Assembly (NCBI GenBank): GCA_026261815.1
Contig: JAMPIT010000300.1
Location: 868,001-932,000, forward strand
Reading direction: 5' to 3'
Source of the DNA: Monarcha castaneiventris obscurior
Lineage: Eukaryota; Chordata; Aves; Passeriformes; Monarchidae
DNA: 64,000 bases
Positions 48,700 through 61,042 of this stretch are shown piece by piece (positions within the stretch are counted from its first letter, which is position 1; each line of letters begins with the position of its first letter). A program made the translations under genes and the position numbers. A model generated the notes under the pieces. The model was given only the letters and a program-made list of their open reading frames with translations. It searched no databases and had not been told where the DNA came from.

Positions 48700-49515
48700 G
48701 ATGGAGTGACACCCAGAGGGAGCTGGACAAGCTCCAGGAGTGGCCATGGGAATCTAATGAGGTTTAACAAGGCCAAGTGCTGGTGCTGCCCCTGGGCCAG
48801 GACAACCCCCGGGGTCAGTCCAGGCTGGGGATGAGCAGCTGGAGCAGCCCTGGGAGAAGGAGCTGGGGGTGCTGGGGGTGAGAGCTGGACCTGCCCCAGC
48901 CCAGAGCCCCCCTGCCCTGGGCTTAGCCCCAGCGTGGGCAGCAGGGGAGGGGGGATTCTGCCCCTGTGCCCCCTCAGCTGAGACCCCACCTGCAGAGCTG
49001 CCCCAGCCCTGGGGCCCAGCACAGGAAGGACCTGGAGCTGCTGGAGCCAGGCCAGAGGAGGCTCCAGGATGAGCAGAGGGATGGAGCAGCTCTGCTGGGA
49101 GGAAAGGCTGGGAGAGCTGGGATTGTTCAGCCTGGAGAGGAGAAGCTTTGGGGTGACCTCACTGGGGCCTTGCAGGGCCTGAAGGAGCCACAGGAAACAT
49201 GGAGAGACAGTTTACAGAGGATGGAGGGACAGGACATAGGGAATGGCTTCCCACAGCCAGAGGGCAGGGCTGGATGGGATATTGGGAAGGAATTGTTCCC
49301 TGTGAGGGTGGGCAGGCCCTGGCACAGGGTGCCCAGAGCAGCTGTGGCTGTCCCTGGATCCCTAGAAGTGTCCAAGGCCAGGCTGAACAGGGCTTGGAGC
49401 AGCCTGGGACAGTGGAAGGCGTCCCTGCCCATGGCAGGGAACAAGATGAGATGGTCTTTAAGGTCCCTTCCAACCCTGACCATTCTATCATTCTATGCTC
49501 CTATGACTCTGTGAG
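48700..49515 (+). mobile_element. CR1 LINE, 5'-truncated copy of about 0.8 kb (copy D, longest in window)
   Basis: Starts 'gatggagtgacacccaga' and runs through the ORF2 C-terminal region (FNKAKC in one frame, then EERLGELGLFSLERRS in another, so the frame is broken). It continues through the full 3' region to a terminus with several degraded ATTCTATG octamers (ttctatcattctatgctcc). It is the closest relative of the inverted copy at 11.93-12.70 kb and begins at nearly the same CR1 position (GGAGYRCACCCAGAGGGAGC). The shared start may reflect a common truncation or a subfamily feature. Confidence 0.95.
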
Positions 49516-52500
49516 TCCATGATTATTACACACTCCTGGCTGGAAGACTGGTTTCCCCACAGAAGCTCATTATCAAAGGATTCTTTATCACAGAGCCCCC
49601 TCAGTCCCACGGGAATCGGCCTGCACTGGTACCAGAAGGAGAGTGAAGGGACTACAGCTCACTGCTCTCCCCTCCTTGCAGCAGACAAGGCAGGACTGAA
49701 CCCCAAACGTGATCCTGGATCTGGCGTGTGACAATACAGGGAATTAGAAGCACATGTGCTGAGGGAGCAGTGTAACGTCATTGGCATGTTCCAGACGCGA
49801 GCAAAGCAAGACATTGACTGCGAGATTAAATTACAAAGGTGTCAAATTCGTGGAAGGGATGAAGGCAACAAGGCAGAAACTGTTGCCAAGATGGAGAAAA
49901 GAAACATTACATAAGAAAATATTTTTTAAAAGAGCGGGTAGGAGAGATTTTTAAAAACAGCAGGTTTTGAGGTGGAAGCTGAGAGTGGCTGAAACACCTG
50001 CAGTGCAGACAGAACACTGCATTGTAAAACATGACAGCAAAGAGAAAACTGAGGCAGGCCTTGGATCTGCTCATTCCATGAGTAGAAGCCCAGAGAGTGT
50101 TCTGGGCTTCCTTCTTGAAGACAACCCAAACACAGCAATGAAGACTTTGGTGAACATCCAGCAGGGTTAAGCACAGGGAATGGCTGTGATGCCACCCCAG
50201 CACCAGGACAAGGAAATTAAAAAAACCAAGACAGGGAAGCACTGTCTGAGAGGGGAATGGAGGACAAAAGGAAGGTGTGTGCGTTTCTGTAAAACAGAAT
50301 CTGTGTGGGGTCTACCCAGGCAGATGCTCTTACACACAAATTGGGTAATGATGTTAAATCTGCATAAAATACTAATTTGCTATCACTAAGTGCAAGATAA
50401 CAGCCTTACAGGCCCCACTGCACACAGAGAACTGGAAGCTCTGGGGTTACGTGACTCCAAGAGATGCACTCAGAATCCTGGCTGCACCAGCCCCGTGCAG
50501 CCTCCTGTCCCCTGCAGGCACCGAGTGAAGGGAAGGGTCCCTCAGGACAGAGGGGGCAGGGGCTGCCCACCATCAGGCTCTGCACTGGACTGGAAATAAC
50601 AAAAATTCTGCAATGCCCCTGCACACAAAGCACCAGGGCCTGAAGGTGCTGGCACTGTCCTGGGGGCTGCCCTGGCAGCGTGAGGTGACAGTGGAAGACC
50701 TGGGCTGCACCTGCTCCTCTCACAGGACAGGCTGGGGCTGGGGCAGGGCTGGAGCAGGTCCCCACACACCTCCTGGGGATGTCCCCGGGCTGCTCCCCCC
50801 TGGCACTGCTCTGCTTGGAAAAAAACCAGGCATTTTCAAAATAGCTGGTGCCCTACACCTCGACATTCAGACTCTTCTCTTTGTTTCCTCTCCAGTTTGA
50901 GGCAGCTCTCCCGGACTCACAGAAAGCCCCACTGAACAGAGGAAGGATTGTGGTTTGGCATGAGGTGCTGTCTGATGAGATAAGACTGCTACTGTCCCCA
51001 AAAATCACAGTTGCTTAATTATCTTCTATCATTTGCCAATATTTTGTCTTTGAGCTTCTGTTTTCCTGAAGCCACCGTCCCTCTAAGAGACCGATGGTTT
51101 TCCTTCAAAGCACACAGCAGAATGGCCTGATGTCCATAGAGAGGCAAAGGTATTTTATCAGACACAAGACCCGGTTCTTTTCCTCCTGCCCCCTCTCCTT
51201 TTAGTTCCCCAGGGGAAGGTCAGAGCACTCCCTGCTCTCCCCAGCACCCACCTGGGAGAAGGAGGCAGGAAAGCGATCCAACCCAGGCAGGGTTTTCCCC
51301 CAGGCAAGAGCAGGGTGTGATGACTGATGTGTTTCATCAGAATGCAAATCCAGCTCCAAGAGACTCATGATGAAACTGTGAGAACTGGCAATAGCGGGAG
51401 GAATGAATATCACAGGAGAGCCGATAGTCGGAGGAGTTTTGGACTGGTTACTCAGAGAGATAAGGACAAGGAGCTTCACTAAAAGACAAATTCATCCCAG
51501 TTGTGCAATGCTTTTGCTGCTGTGAACCAGGAGCAATTTGCAGTGGGCAGTACCTGAGACATGAACGCAGCTGGATCACCCTGGTGTAACGTGAGACGGA
51601 GCTTTGAATTTTTATGAACACAGAGAAACAGCTGCAGAAGTTAAAACTCACAGTAATCCCCCTCAGAGAAGTCTGGCCCAAAAAGGAGTTTATAAACTCA
51701 CAGGCTTTGTGCATCATTTCTTATACGTGCTATCCAGGTCTGCTGCTTCTCAGCACACACAGCAGCACATCCAGCCACGGAAGGAGCAGCAGATTTAACA
51801 AAAGGATACAACTGCAAGTGCTTCAGACATTTCCATCAACCCCGCATGACACAGCAGGTGGCCCTTCAAAGCACCTGCAGGTTATTTGTCACAGAGATAA
51901 CCTGGGAGGTCCAACTTGACAAATTAGGGGAATGTCAAGCATGGAGTCACATTAGAAAGGAAACCAGACCCCATCCATGAAAAAGCATTTCAGTGCTTCA
52001 GGTTCCAGGCTGTCAGAGGAGCTCCCTGACACCCTGCACTGAAGCTGTGAGGAGGCTCAGAGGATGATGCTCACTGGCTAAGTGCCCTCCTGGTGCTCTG
52101 ATATCAACTGCTGCCAGCAAGGCAGTCACTCCTTGGCTCAGTGGAAAAGCACATTTTCTAAATGAAAAAGAACATTTTCTAAATGGGAGACTGGGCCTCA
52201 AAGAGCAGAAAATGTGTCTGATTCCTTTGGGAAAGGAAAGGCAGGGAGCCTGACTGGGAGCCTGCATCGTGCTGTCAGAGCCTTCTTGATGAAGGCTTTT
52301 ATTGTGCTCTCAGGTCCAGCACTGGCAATTCTGAATTGCTCTGAACAACACTTTGTGATTTGAATGAAACCCATGGGCTCAGGGGTCTGTGCTGGTCAGG
52401 GACCACTCATCCGGAGAGGTGCAGCTTGGCTGCACCACTAATTGCTCCTCCTGCTCCTCCACATAACGTGAGAGCTCCTAAATGCTCTTCAAAGAAGCCA

Positions 52501-53246
52501 GAGAGAACATTGTGTGTCTGGTCCTTTTACATCTAAAAGAAATTTATCACTGCCCTTTACAGTCACTATCAAAATCTGGATTTAAGCCTCAAGAGTGGCA
52601 CAGTCATTTTTACTGTTTAGCATATCTGGGGCTACTCTCAGCTTTGCCTAAGTCGATACCTTGCAGTGGTTGCTCTGTTCTGGCCCCTCCCCCCACCCTG
52701 TGCTGGTCACTGAGTCTTTTACCAAGCACTTGCTTTGAGCAATTGGATTTTAGGTGTTGGGAAAAAATCAAAAGAGCAGCTCCAGAGGACACATTTGCTA
52801 GGTCAGAGCTCTGAGAAGTGTTACAGAGACCTCCTGACACTGAAACAGTTTTCAGCAGTTGGGAACAGGCTTAATTTGGGTAATTGAGTCTGACATGGCT
52901 GTGAGTGAACAGGGCTGAAATCCACTTTAGAGCCCCTAGAACAAGAAGATAAGTCAAATCTACCACTTGAAAATTATTTCTTTCTTATCTTTCATTGGCA
53001 ATACCATGAACTTGTAGTTAATGGTGCAGGCAGCTGCAAAATGTCCAGGTCACAGCTGCAGCTTGGGGTAACAGGCAGGAGTTTAATTTGTCACCAAACA
53101 AGCTGAGACTGAGCTGTTGTTCCCTTTGTCAGCGTATTCCTGCATCAGACATTCCCTCAGAGCATCAAGCAGGGACTGTGGCTCCTGGAGCTGGCTCTGG
53201 GGGCAAGGGGAGCTCTGCTGCTTGAGAATTCAGGATGTGGAATGAG
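49516..53246. other. Long unannotated interval
   Basis: About 3.7 kb, unique-looking. A 14-bp word ACATTTTCTAAATG occurs twice, 20 bp apart, at about 52151-52185. No exon, RNA gene or interspersed repeat recognised. Confidence 0.5.
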
Positions 53247-53282
53247 ACAAATTGCTTTTAATTAACAAATTGCTTTTAATTA
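53247..53282. repeat. 18-bp perfect tandem duplication
   Basis: ACAAATTGCTTTTAATTA is present twice, head to tail, without mismatch. Each copy holds an AATTA homeodomain-like word. Confidence 0.9.
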
Positions 53283-55042
53283 CACCCCAGCAGGACATGA
53301 AGGGGCATTTTCCAAGGCACCCAAACGGAGCTGGATGTCACACTCCTATGGAAAAACCAAAGTATTTAGTAGCGAACTCCTCCCTGGCACTGTGGAGGAG
53401 AAGAACAGACCCAAAACAACCCAAAGTCAGACATCCTGAGCTTCTGACCATGAAGTTTTTCAGATGCCTGACACAGATGGCTTTGACAAGAGCATTACCT
53501 GCTCATGGTGCCCCTCTGTTACACAAGGTGACCTCTGAGAGTCTCTCTGAGGTACAGACTTACCCACCAAGGATTCAGGACTTACTGATGCACCAGACAG
53601 ACACCCCAAGCAGACCCTTGTTCATTTTTCATCCCATTGCCAGAGACACCGTTTGTCCATATAAAAGATAGAAATAATGAAAAGGGTGAAGGCTCAGGAG
53701 AGTACACCCCTCTCGGCTGCAGCCATCATGACAAAGGTAACAGGAGCACAAGTTATCAATATTTCTTCATTTGGTTTTAACCCAAAGATCCCAAACCCAC
53801 ACAGATCACCAGCTGAATTGGTAAAAAGGTGGTGTCATTGCAGCCTCATTTGGGATTATAACACACTTTGACCTTAAAACTCCGTAAAATTCCAGTCTAT
53901 CCAATCCAAAAAGACTCTGTGGGAGATGTCAAGTCTTTTTCTTCTGTTTATCTTTGCAGGGAAATTAAGAATTTAATTATAGTTCATCTGTCCTTACACT
54001 CTGAAGCTGCATGATTTCATTACCTCACAGATCTCCAAAATTCCTGTAACCCACAAACAGCTCCATCACCCCTCTGTTTAATTACAAATTACCTTCACTT
54101 ACACCAAAAATCTCTCATGAATTGGATGCAGACTGTCTGGCAGAACTGTTTGGTTATTTTCTGTGCCCTCTTTTCGAGGCTCTCCATCTCTTCCAGAGCC
54201 CCGAGTCAAACAAGATGTTCAAACTCTTCTCTTCCACACCTTTGCTGATTGGATGTAGAAAGAAGAGTCCATCACTGACTCCAGTGCAGGCAGCCCTGGG
54301 CCTGGGATACACCTTTCTGAGGAAGACAATGCACAGTGTGAAGTGACAGGATTTATTAAAAACCTGATTTATGAAAAAACAATGGACAGCTCATCTGACC
54401 AAGCAGGGTCTCACTCTCTTGCAGGCCACCACACCTGAGATCAGAAAAGCAGTCTTTAAAATCCCTCACTGTTCTACCTGAGCTGCTGGACACATGAGAT
54501 ACAAAGGAAGTGCAAAAAGCTGGGCTGGTTTAGCAGAGTGATGCTCAAAGGTGTTTTCCTTGTCTGTCGCTCCATGAGTAATTAAGAGGCTTAATTCACT
54601 TTTCATTCTGGGTAAGTAAGTTGAGACGAGAGCTCTGTAAGGCTGGCACTGAACCTTGACAGAGGAATCAGGGAATGGCACATGGGAAGGAAGCTGATCC
54701 TGCTCTGCCTGTGGTGCTGTTCCGTTCCTCACCCTGAAGGAAGTGGATGTCCCAAACGTCCCCTCTGTCCTGGAGGATGGCACAGGGCATGGGGACAGCA
54801 GCATCACAGGAAGCACAGCAACCTTATCACCTCAGTGGCTGTCACTGCATAAAAATTAACCTCTCCCAGCTCTTCTCTGTGCCCAGGTCAGGAACTAACA
54901 AGGTAAAATCCCATGTCCCTTAAATACTGAATATAAACATATTACAAATATATAATTTATATTATAAATATATATATATGAAATATATATACTGAACAGT
55001 TTTAATGCTCTGTGTTATACCTGCCCAAATATATGAGCCATG
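53283..55042. other. Unannotated noncoding interval ending in an AT-rich tract
   Basis: Unique-looking until an AT-rich low-complexity tract at about 54925-54993 with TATATA runs, which lies just before the CR1 copy at 55.04 kb. No exon recognised. Confidence 0.5.
54925..54993. repeat. AT-rich low-complexity tract
   Basis: Mixed TATA, ATAAA and ATATAT words over about 70 bp. Confidence 0.8.
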
Positions 55043-55620
55043 GTGTGCCCTGGAGCCAGGAGGGGCATCCCTGTCCTGGGGACACCGGGGGCAAGGGAGG
55101 GATTGTCCCGCTCTGCTCTGGGCTGGGGCAGCCTCACCTCCAGCGCTGGGGCAGTTTGGGTGCCACAACATCAGAGAGATCCAAAGGTGTTGGAGAGCGT
55201 CCAAAGGAGGGAGCCGGGAATGGGGAAGGGTCTGGAGGGGCCACCCGAGGAGCGGCTGAGGGCACTGGGCTGCTCCAGCTGCAGCAGAGGAGCTGAGGGC
55301 AGAGCTCCCCGGGGCTGCAGCTCCTGCCCAGGGCAGCGCAGGGACAGCTCCGAGCTCTGCTCCTGGGACAGGGCCAGCACCCAGGGAGCGGCTGGAGCTG
55401 GGCCAGGGCAGGCTCAGGCTGGAGAGCAGGGAAAGGCTCTTCCCCAGAGGGTGCTGGGCACTGCCCAGGCTCCCCAGGGAACGGGCACGGCCCAGAGGCT
55501 GCCAGAGCTCCCAGGGGTGCCCAGGGTGGGGTTGTTGGGGTGTCTGTGCAGGGCCAGGAGCTGGGGGGATAATCCTTGTGGGTGCCTTCCAACTAAGGGT
55601 ATTCCATGATTCTATGATTT
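55043..55620 (+). mobile_element. CR1 LINE, 5'-truncated copy of about 0.58 kb (copy J)
   Basis: Starts in ORF2 ('gtgccctggagccagg') and contains EERLRALG in the frame crossing about 55250. It ends with the CR1 terminus 'gggtattccatgattctatg'. About 99 percent the same as the direct-oriented copy at 45.8-46.4 kb over about 505 bp by eye. The terminus is better preserved than in that copy. Confidence 0.94.
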
Positions 55621-55964
55621 ATTTTGAGAGATTTTTTAAAAAATGAAGGAGTTGTGAAAAACTGACAGTGAGACGGGATCAGAGGCAAATCCAGAACAAC
55701 CAAAAAGCCAAGGTAGATGTTAAATTGGACACGTTTCTGGGCCATGTTTATATGACTTGTTTCCCTTTCCAGCTGACCACTTCTCCCTAAGGCTGATCTG
55801 CACCTGGAAGGGGCATCTTGAAGATAACACAAACAGGAGCAGAAAGAACACGGGAAATTGCCTGACGTCATAATCTGGGTGAAATTTTCAAACAGTGAAC
55901 TGAGACAGAAAGGAGAAAAAAAGGATGAGGTGTGTTGTAAAGAACATTGAGGGAAAGGTGGAAG
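55621..55964. other. Short unannotated noncoding interval
   Basis: Unique-looking. Nothing recognised. Confidence 0.5.
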
Positions 55965-56215
55965 CCCGGGCATGAGGGAGGTGCTGGAGGAAGCAGGAAG
56001 GATTGGCCGGGCAGGACGAGCTGGATGCCCGGGCTGTTTGCCTTGGCACTGCCGCTCGCCTCCTCCGAGCAGCACAATCGGCACCACCTGACGAGCTGGC
56101 CGAGGGCTGCGGGGCTGAGGAGAGACCGCATCCGTCACAAGGCTGCAAAGCTGCCCCGCCCTAGCAAAACAAGAGGCGTAATCTGGTTCCCGGGCTTGCT
56201 GCAGCCGAGGGGAAG
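55965..56215. promoter_or_regulatory. CpG-rich patch, candidate small CpG island
   Basis: By hand count about 17 CpGs in about 250 bp, with GC in the low sixties percent. The observed/expected ratio is near 0.7. The patch is sharply bounded by AT-richer DNA and is not CR1. Candidate unmethylated regulatory element or promoter. No exon or splice pair can be supported on either strand. Confidence 0.4.
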
Positions 56216-56902
56216 AGGTGCCAAACACCTGAAAATCCCATGTGTGGAGCTTGTTATTTGGGGGAGAAAAAAAAAAAACCCAGACAATAAAAACAATTTT
56301 ACTGCCAAATAAAAGCGTCCCTGACGCTTTCCTATAGAGAAACAATGACATCCAGTGGTAAATTCATTCATCACAGGGATTTACATGAGCCCGAGCTCGA
56401 GAAATCCCAGCTCCTCCCTGTCCCAGGGAGGGGCTCCATTGCTGTATCCGCTACCCGCGTGCTATTCCAGCTCTGGCAGACTTCAAAATTGTCCTTGCTG
56501 GCTGATGATCTTAAAAATGAACCTATCTGCTACCACAAGGTGCCCTTTAGAGGAGGGGGTGCTGGTTACCTGTTGGATTATCAGGAGGGTCGTTAGAAGA
56601 CAATGGGGATTTTTGGTGTATAAGCTCTTGGGATAGAAATACCTGGCGGACTTTTCAAAGAAAGCTGGGTGATGGATTCCTGACTGGATTTGTCATGTAG
56701 GTACTTTCAAAAATCTCATCAGATACACAAAATCATTGATAAATGTCTGAACAGTCCTAAGACTGCCCCAGCTGTTTCTGTCACAGCCACACAAAAATCT
56801 GTGCTAGGTCAGGTCCTGAGGAGAAGCCTGATGTTTGGATTGAAGCCTGTTGAGTGAACTGCTGTAAAAGCCCACAAATCGGGCTGGTTCTCCTCTGTAT
56901 TT
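56216..56902. other. Unannotated noncoding interval
   Basis: An A run at about 56267-56278, otherwise unique-looking. Confidence 0.5.
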
Positions 56903-57377
56903 CCCAGAACCCCAGGCTGGGTCAGGCTGAAGGGCCCACAGGGGCTCACTCCCCTGGTGCCACCTGCGTGCCCCAGCAGGGCCATCCCAGAGCACAGGGC
57001 ACAGCAGTGTGCCCACACAGCTCTGCAACAGCCCCAGGGAGGGACCCTGCACAGCCTCTCTGGGCTCTGTTCAGGGCTGGGCACTGCCCAGGGCAGGAGT
57101 TGTGCCTCCTGTGCAGGGAATTGCTGGGCTCAGGCCCTGCCCGTTCCTCTGTGCCACTGCTGGGCCCCGGAGCAGAGCCTGGGCCCTGCCCTGAGCCCTC
57201 CCTGCAGCCAGAGCCAGCCAGGGCTGAGGGCCCCTCTCAGCTGGGGCTCCTCTGAGGCTGAGCAGCCCCAGCTCCCTCAGCCTTTCCTGGGCACGGAGAT
57301 GCTCCAGGCCCTTCCTCAGCTGTGCAGCCCCTGCCAGCCCCGCTCCAGGAGCTCCCTGGCCCTGCTGTGCTGAGGAG
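56903..57377 (-). mobile_element. CR1 LINE, 5'-truncated copy of about 0.47 kb (copy L)
   Basis: The minus frame contains RAQERLRELGLLSLRGAPAE. Almost the same as the plus-strand copy at 47.3-47.9 kb over about 415 bp, then diverging toward the 3' end, where this copy has a different end block (left side, around 56905-56955). Truncated at the right, in the 'ctgctgtgctgagga' block. Confidence 0.93.
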
Positions 57378-60300
57378 GCCAATTCATTTATAACCTTCTC
57401 AGGCAAGCCACAAAGAGGGAAAACTGCTTAGGGGCACACAGCAGAGTCTCAAACTCAGTGGCATTTCTGTCAAATCAAGCTGTTTGTACCAGTTCTTGTC
57501 TCTGCCTTTGGGAATCAGGACTTCTAAGCAGCCCAGTTAAATGATCCGTGATAAAATAATTTCTGTTTCATTTTTTGCTAACTGACCCCTTGCTCTCATA
57601 TAAGGGAGGAAAGTTAACTTGAGGAGTGGATTAGTTTTCACAGCACCTTTCTTAAACACCTCACTCACATACCCTCCAACCCTTTTTTCTTCCAAGCTAA
57701 ACAATTCTCACTTTTGCACTCTATCCTCAGATGTAAACCCCACCCAGTCTTCCAACCATCTCATGACATGCTTTTGGTGGACTTCCAAACCAGAGAGGTT
57801 TCCAAACTGAACCTCCAAAATGATTGAGGTTTCCCCATCTCTGTGCAGCCCTTTCCAAGAGCACACTCCCATTGATCCTGGAGGCAGCCTCGGATCCAAA
57901 CAAACCATAACGCAGTCAGGAACAAGTCTGGCTGCTTTTTAATGAGCAAATATGCTCTTGGGAAGTATCCTGCAGTGATGGGCAAACCTCAAACACATTG
58001 GAGGCTCTGCTTATGAACCTCTTTGATGTAGAAGTCTCACCCAATGGCACGACCCTGCTGTTCTGCATGCTCCGGAGCATCCCAGCCGTGGCAGGAGAGA
58101 GCTGTCACCACACTGGCCAGGGCGGCACAGTCCCCCTGCACACCCGTGTGGCTGGGCTGGAGCAGTCCTAAGGTTTAGTGAGGAAAGAACATTTCATTAC
58201 CAAGAATCAAAGAGAAAATAGCTCAGGAGTCTGCAATTCAAGTTAAAAATCACCCCTCCCCACCCCACCAAGTCCCACTGCAGTCGTATCTGAGAGCCAG
58301 GCCTGACGCTGCTCTCGGAGCTGCAGCTGCAGAGCTCCCCAGCCAAGTCAGGCTCAGATGATGATGGAGCTTTAACTGCTCACTGTTCCACAGTGACAGA
58401 GAAATCAGGCTCTGCTGGGATGCAAAAAATCTGCTGCATTTTTATTAATCGAAGCTAAAATACTTGAACTGTAAAAGGAGAAATTTTGCTTTTGGTGCAT
58501 GTCACAGTTCCTCTGCCCTGGGGACAAGTCCATTAACAGCCAAAGTCATTAAAGGCTCAGCTTCAGGGCTGGCTTTTCATTTCCAGCTGCAGACTCCCAT
58601 TGTCTACACCCAAGCCCTGTTGTTTTAGGTAGGTGGTGACCAATGCTGCAGAGAACTCTGGAACCAAGCTGGGGTAAAGCACAGACCAAGGGCCTCTGCC
58701 AGGGTGTGCCTGCCACCCTCTGCCTCTTCCCAAAGAGTGAGGACACGGGGGATTTCCATCCAGGCAGAGAACTTTTTCATTTTGCTGATGGGAGTTATGG
58801 AGCAAAGACCCTTTTTGTGCTACAAACAGTATTTAAACTTCAGGACTTACTCTCCTCTAAGTCATTTATTTGTTTGTTGTGCTGGACAACTCCACAGGGC
58901 ACCAGGCTCTGCTGCTTGGCTTCCCCAAGCTCCTTGTCCCCTTTCTTTACATCCCTGTCCCCGAAGAGATATAAGTAACATTTACATTAGAGGCTCGTCA
59001 AAGTACTGTTATAAAAGATTTTAAGTAAAGGTGAAAGTCCCTCTTGCTTCTTTCAAGCCCAAGCAGAGCCAGCATTGCTTTTTCCCCAGTGACAGACCCT
59101 GTGCTGGGCAGTCCTGAATCAGCAGAGCTGTGACAGGTCAGAACAGGGCTGGGCTCCTGCAGCCCTGGGAAGGAGGGGAGAGAGCCCTAAACCTGTCAGA
59201 ACCATCCCACACAAGTGTGAGCCACTGCTCTCATTGTGATGTCCAACTGAGCAAGATCTGATTTCTAATTTTAATATTCAAGAGGAAGTTTTTGTTTGGC
59301 CTGGCTGGGCCAGAGCTTCACTGGCAGCTGCCTGTGGCTCAAAGGCTGCTATGTCAGGAATTCAGGCTGGCACCCTGACCTGGCAGGGAGGTGTTGATTC
59401 TCAGCGAGCTCTGCGTTCCCAGGGATGTGTGGGGAGGTGTTGATTCTCAGGGAGCTCTCCCTTCGCCCTGCTCTGCTGTCAGGTCCAGGAGCCACCAAGA
59501 GAGACTTGTGTGTGTCATGTCCCAATTCTTTTCCAATTCTTTTGTCTCCCTCACCTGCTTATATCAAAGCTACTCAATCCCCACAGCTCCTTTGTAACTC
59601 CCATCTCTTTGGGATTCACACGACTGGACACAATATCCCAAATCGCATGCTGACAGTGCCATTTCAGCAAAAAGCTTAATTATCTGTTTAATATTTCATT
59701 TGCTCTCTTCCTGTAACTCCCAGGTCATGTCCAACAACACTGCTTCCCAAATCCCTCTGATTGATTAAGCACTTGCAGTTTCCTTTAGACATATTAGCTG
59801 CATTTTTCTAAACTGAATCATGTTTGTTTTCTTCTTATTATAGCACTGATCTCTTGAGGCTTCTTTTGTACAAGTGGATGGAAAGATTTCTTTTTCCCCC
59901 TTATTATTGCACAAGAGGGTTTCATGTCTTTGGATGTGTCATAATAAAATGGTCTTGGTAGCAGCAAACCTAATTCCTGTTGTTATTAAACCATAACACA
60001 ATTCAGGAGAACATAGTCATTGTGGAATAACAGTGAACACCCCATCTACCTGCAGGAAGTGCTGAACTCAGAGGAAGTGGGCTGGAGGAGACAAGGAGGA
60101 AGGCTTTACAGGCTGAGTAAGACATTAAATTCAGCTTCTCTTAATGAATTAGTTGAGAAAAGAAATAAACCACTAATCACTAACAGCTAAATTTTTTTCT
60201 GCTACTCAAAACATTTTGCAGTGATTCCCTTTCCTACAGTTGAAGGACAGTAAAAAGCATGGGAGCATAAACTTGATTTTTAATTGTATATATAAATTTT

Positions 60301-60969
60301 TGCTGAAAATTATAATCCAGCCTTTGGCTCAGGACAGGGGCAGTACTGGTCCTGCAGACCTGATGGGGCACTTGCCCTATAAAGAGGTTGCTCTTCCCTT
60401 GACTAATTTGTGGTCAATGTATTTGGTGTGTAAAGGTGGGCTTTGAAGGATTTACAGCCAGTTATGGAACATTTTGCATCTCCTCCACATCCAAAGCTGG
60501 CCTTCCCTCCCAGGCACTCAGTCCTCCTGCCATTTCAATTAGCTGCTTGTCTAATTAGAGCTTGTTGTGGTGGGAATGCTGCCCTTGGCTGGGGCAGGGG
60601 CAGCTCTCACACTCGTGGGCTGTCCCATGTCCCACACTTCTCTGGAATTAAAATTCTCTATCTGAAGACAATCCCAGACCAAATCAACCAATGTGGTCCC
60701 CTCAGACCTCACTGGCAGCCTGGCAGAGCAGCTTACCCAGAGAACGGAAGGCTGGGTGGCCCGAGCTCATTGCAAGTCAGCCCCTCTGGCAGAGTTAAAA
60801 GGGGAGAGAAGGCAGCATGCAAATTCCCAGATCCATTACACCCCCCTTGTTCCTGGGTCAGGTCACAGCTCCACCGAGGAAGCTGGTGGTGTTGGCACCT
60901 CTCAGTTCCTATGGATTTACAGCAGCTCGTGGTAGCTGGATGTGCTCACACAGAGAGCCAAGTGGCCAT
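57378..60969. other. Long unannotated interval
   Basis: About 3.6 kb, unique-looking. A 27-bp imperfect duplication with 46-bp period is at 59386-59458. No gene, RNA or interspersed repeat recognised. The plus frame 60443-61132 (229 codons) runs into a CR1 scrap and has no domain. Confidence 0.5.
59386..59458. repeat. Direct duplication, 46-bp period
   Basis: A 27-bp block beginning GGGAGGTGTTGATTCTCAG occurs at 59386-59412 and 59432-59458 with one mismatch (C or G after CTCAG). Confidence 0.85.
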
Positions 60970-61042
60970 CCTCAGCTTCTTTGGGCACCCTGTGCCAGTG
61001 CCTCACCACCCCCACAGTAAAGGATTTCTTCCCAATCCATGG
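60970..61042 (-). mobile_element. CR1 LINE scrap, internal part of the 3' region
   Basis: Reversed CR1 blocks 'cagcttctttgggcaccc', 'tgtgccagtgcctcacc' and 'cacagtaaaggatttctt' occur in the usual order. Both ends are missing. The AGTAAAGGATTTCTTCC version is a more ancestral CR1 form than the GGAACAATTCCTTCCC form of the other copies here. Confidence 0.8.

Noticed and set aside
55593..56351. 252-codon open frame on the minus strand across the CpG-rich patch
   Set aside because: No domain. The GC-rich patch lowers stop frequency, and neighbouring frames are open as well. Could not be supported as an exon.
45785..57377. Segmental duplication of the I-K block as the J-L block
   Set aside because: The CR1 copies match but K and L are inverted relative to each other, and the unique DNA between I and K does not resemble that between J and L.
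59935..60005. Possible LTR end (TTAAACCATAACACA)
   Set aside because: No matching start, no target duplication and no other LTR blocks found around it.
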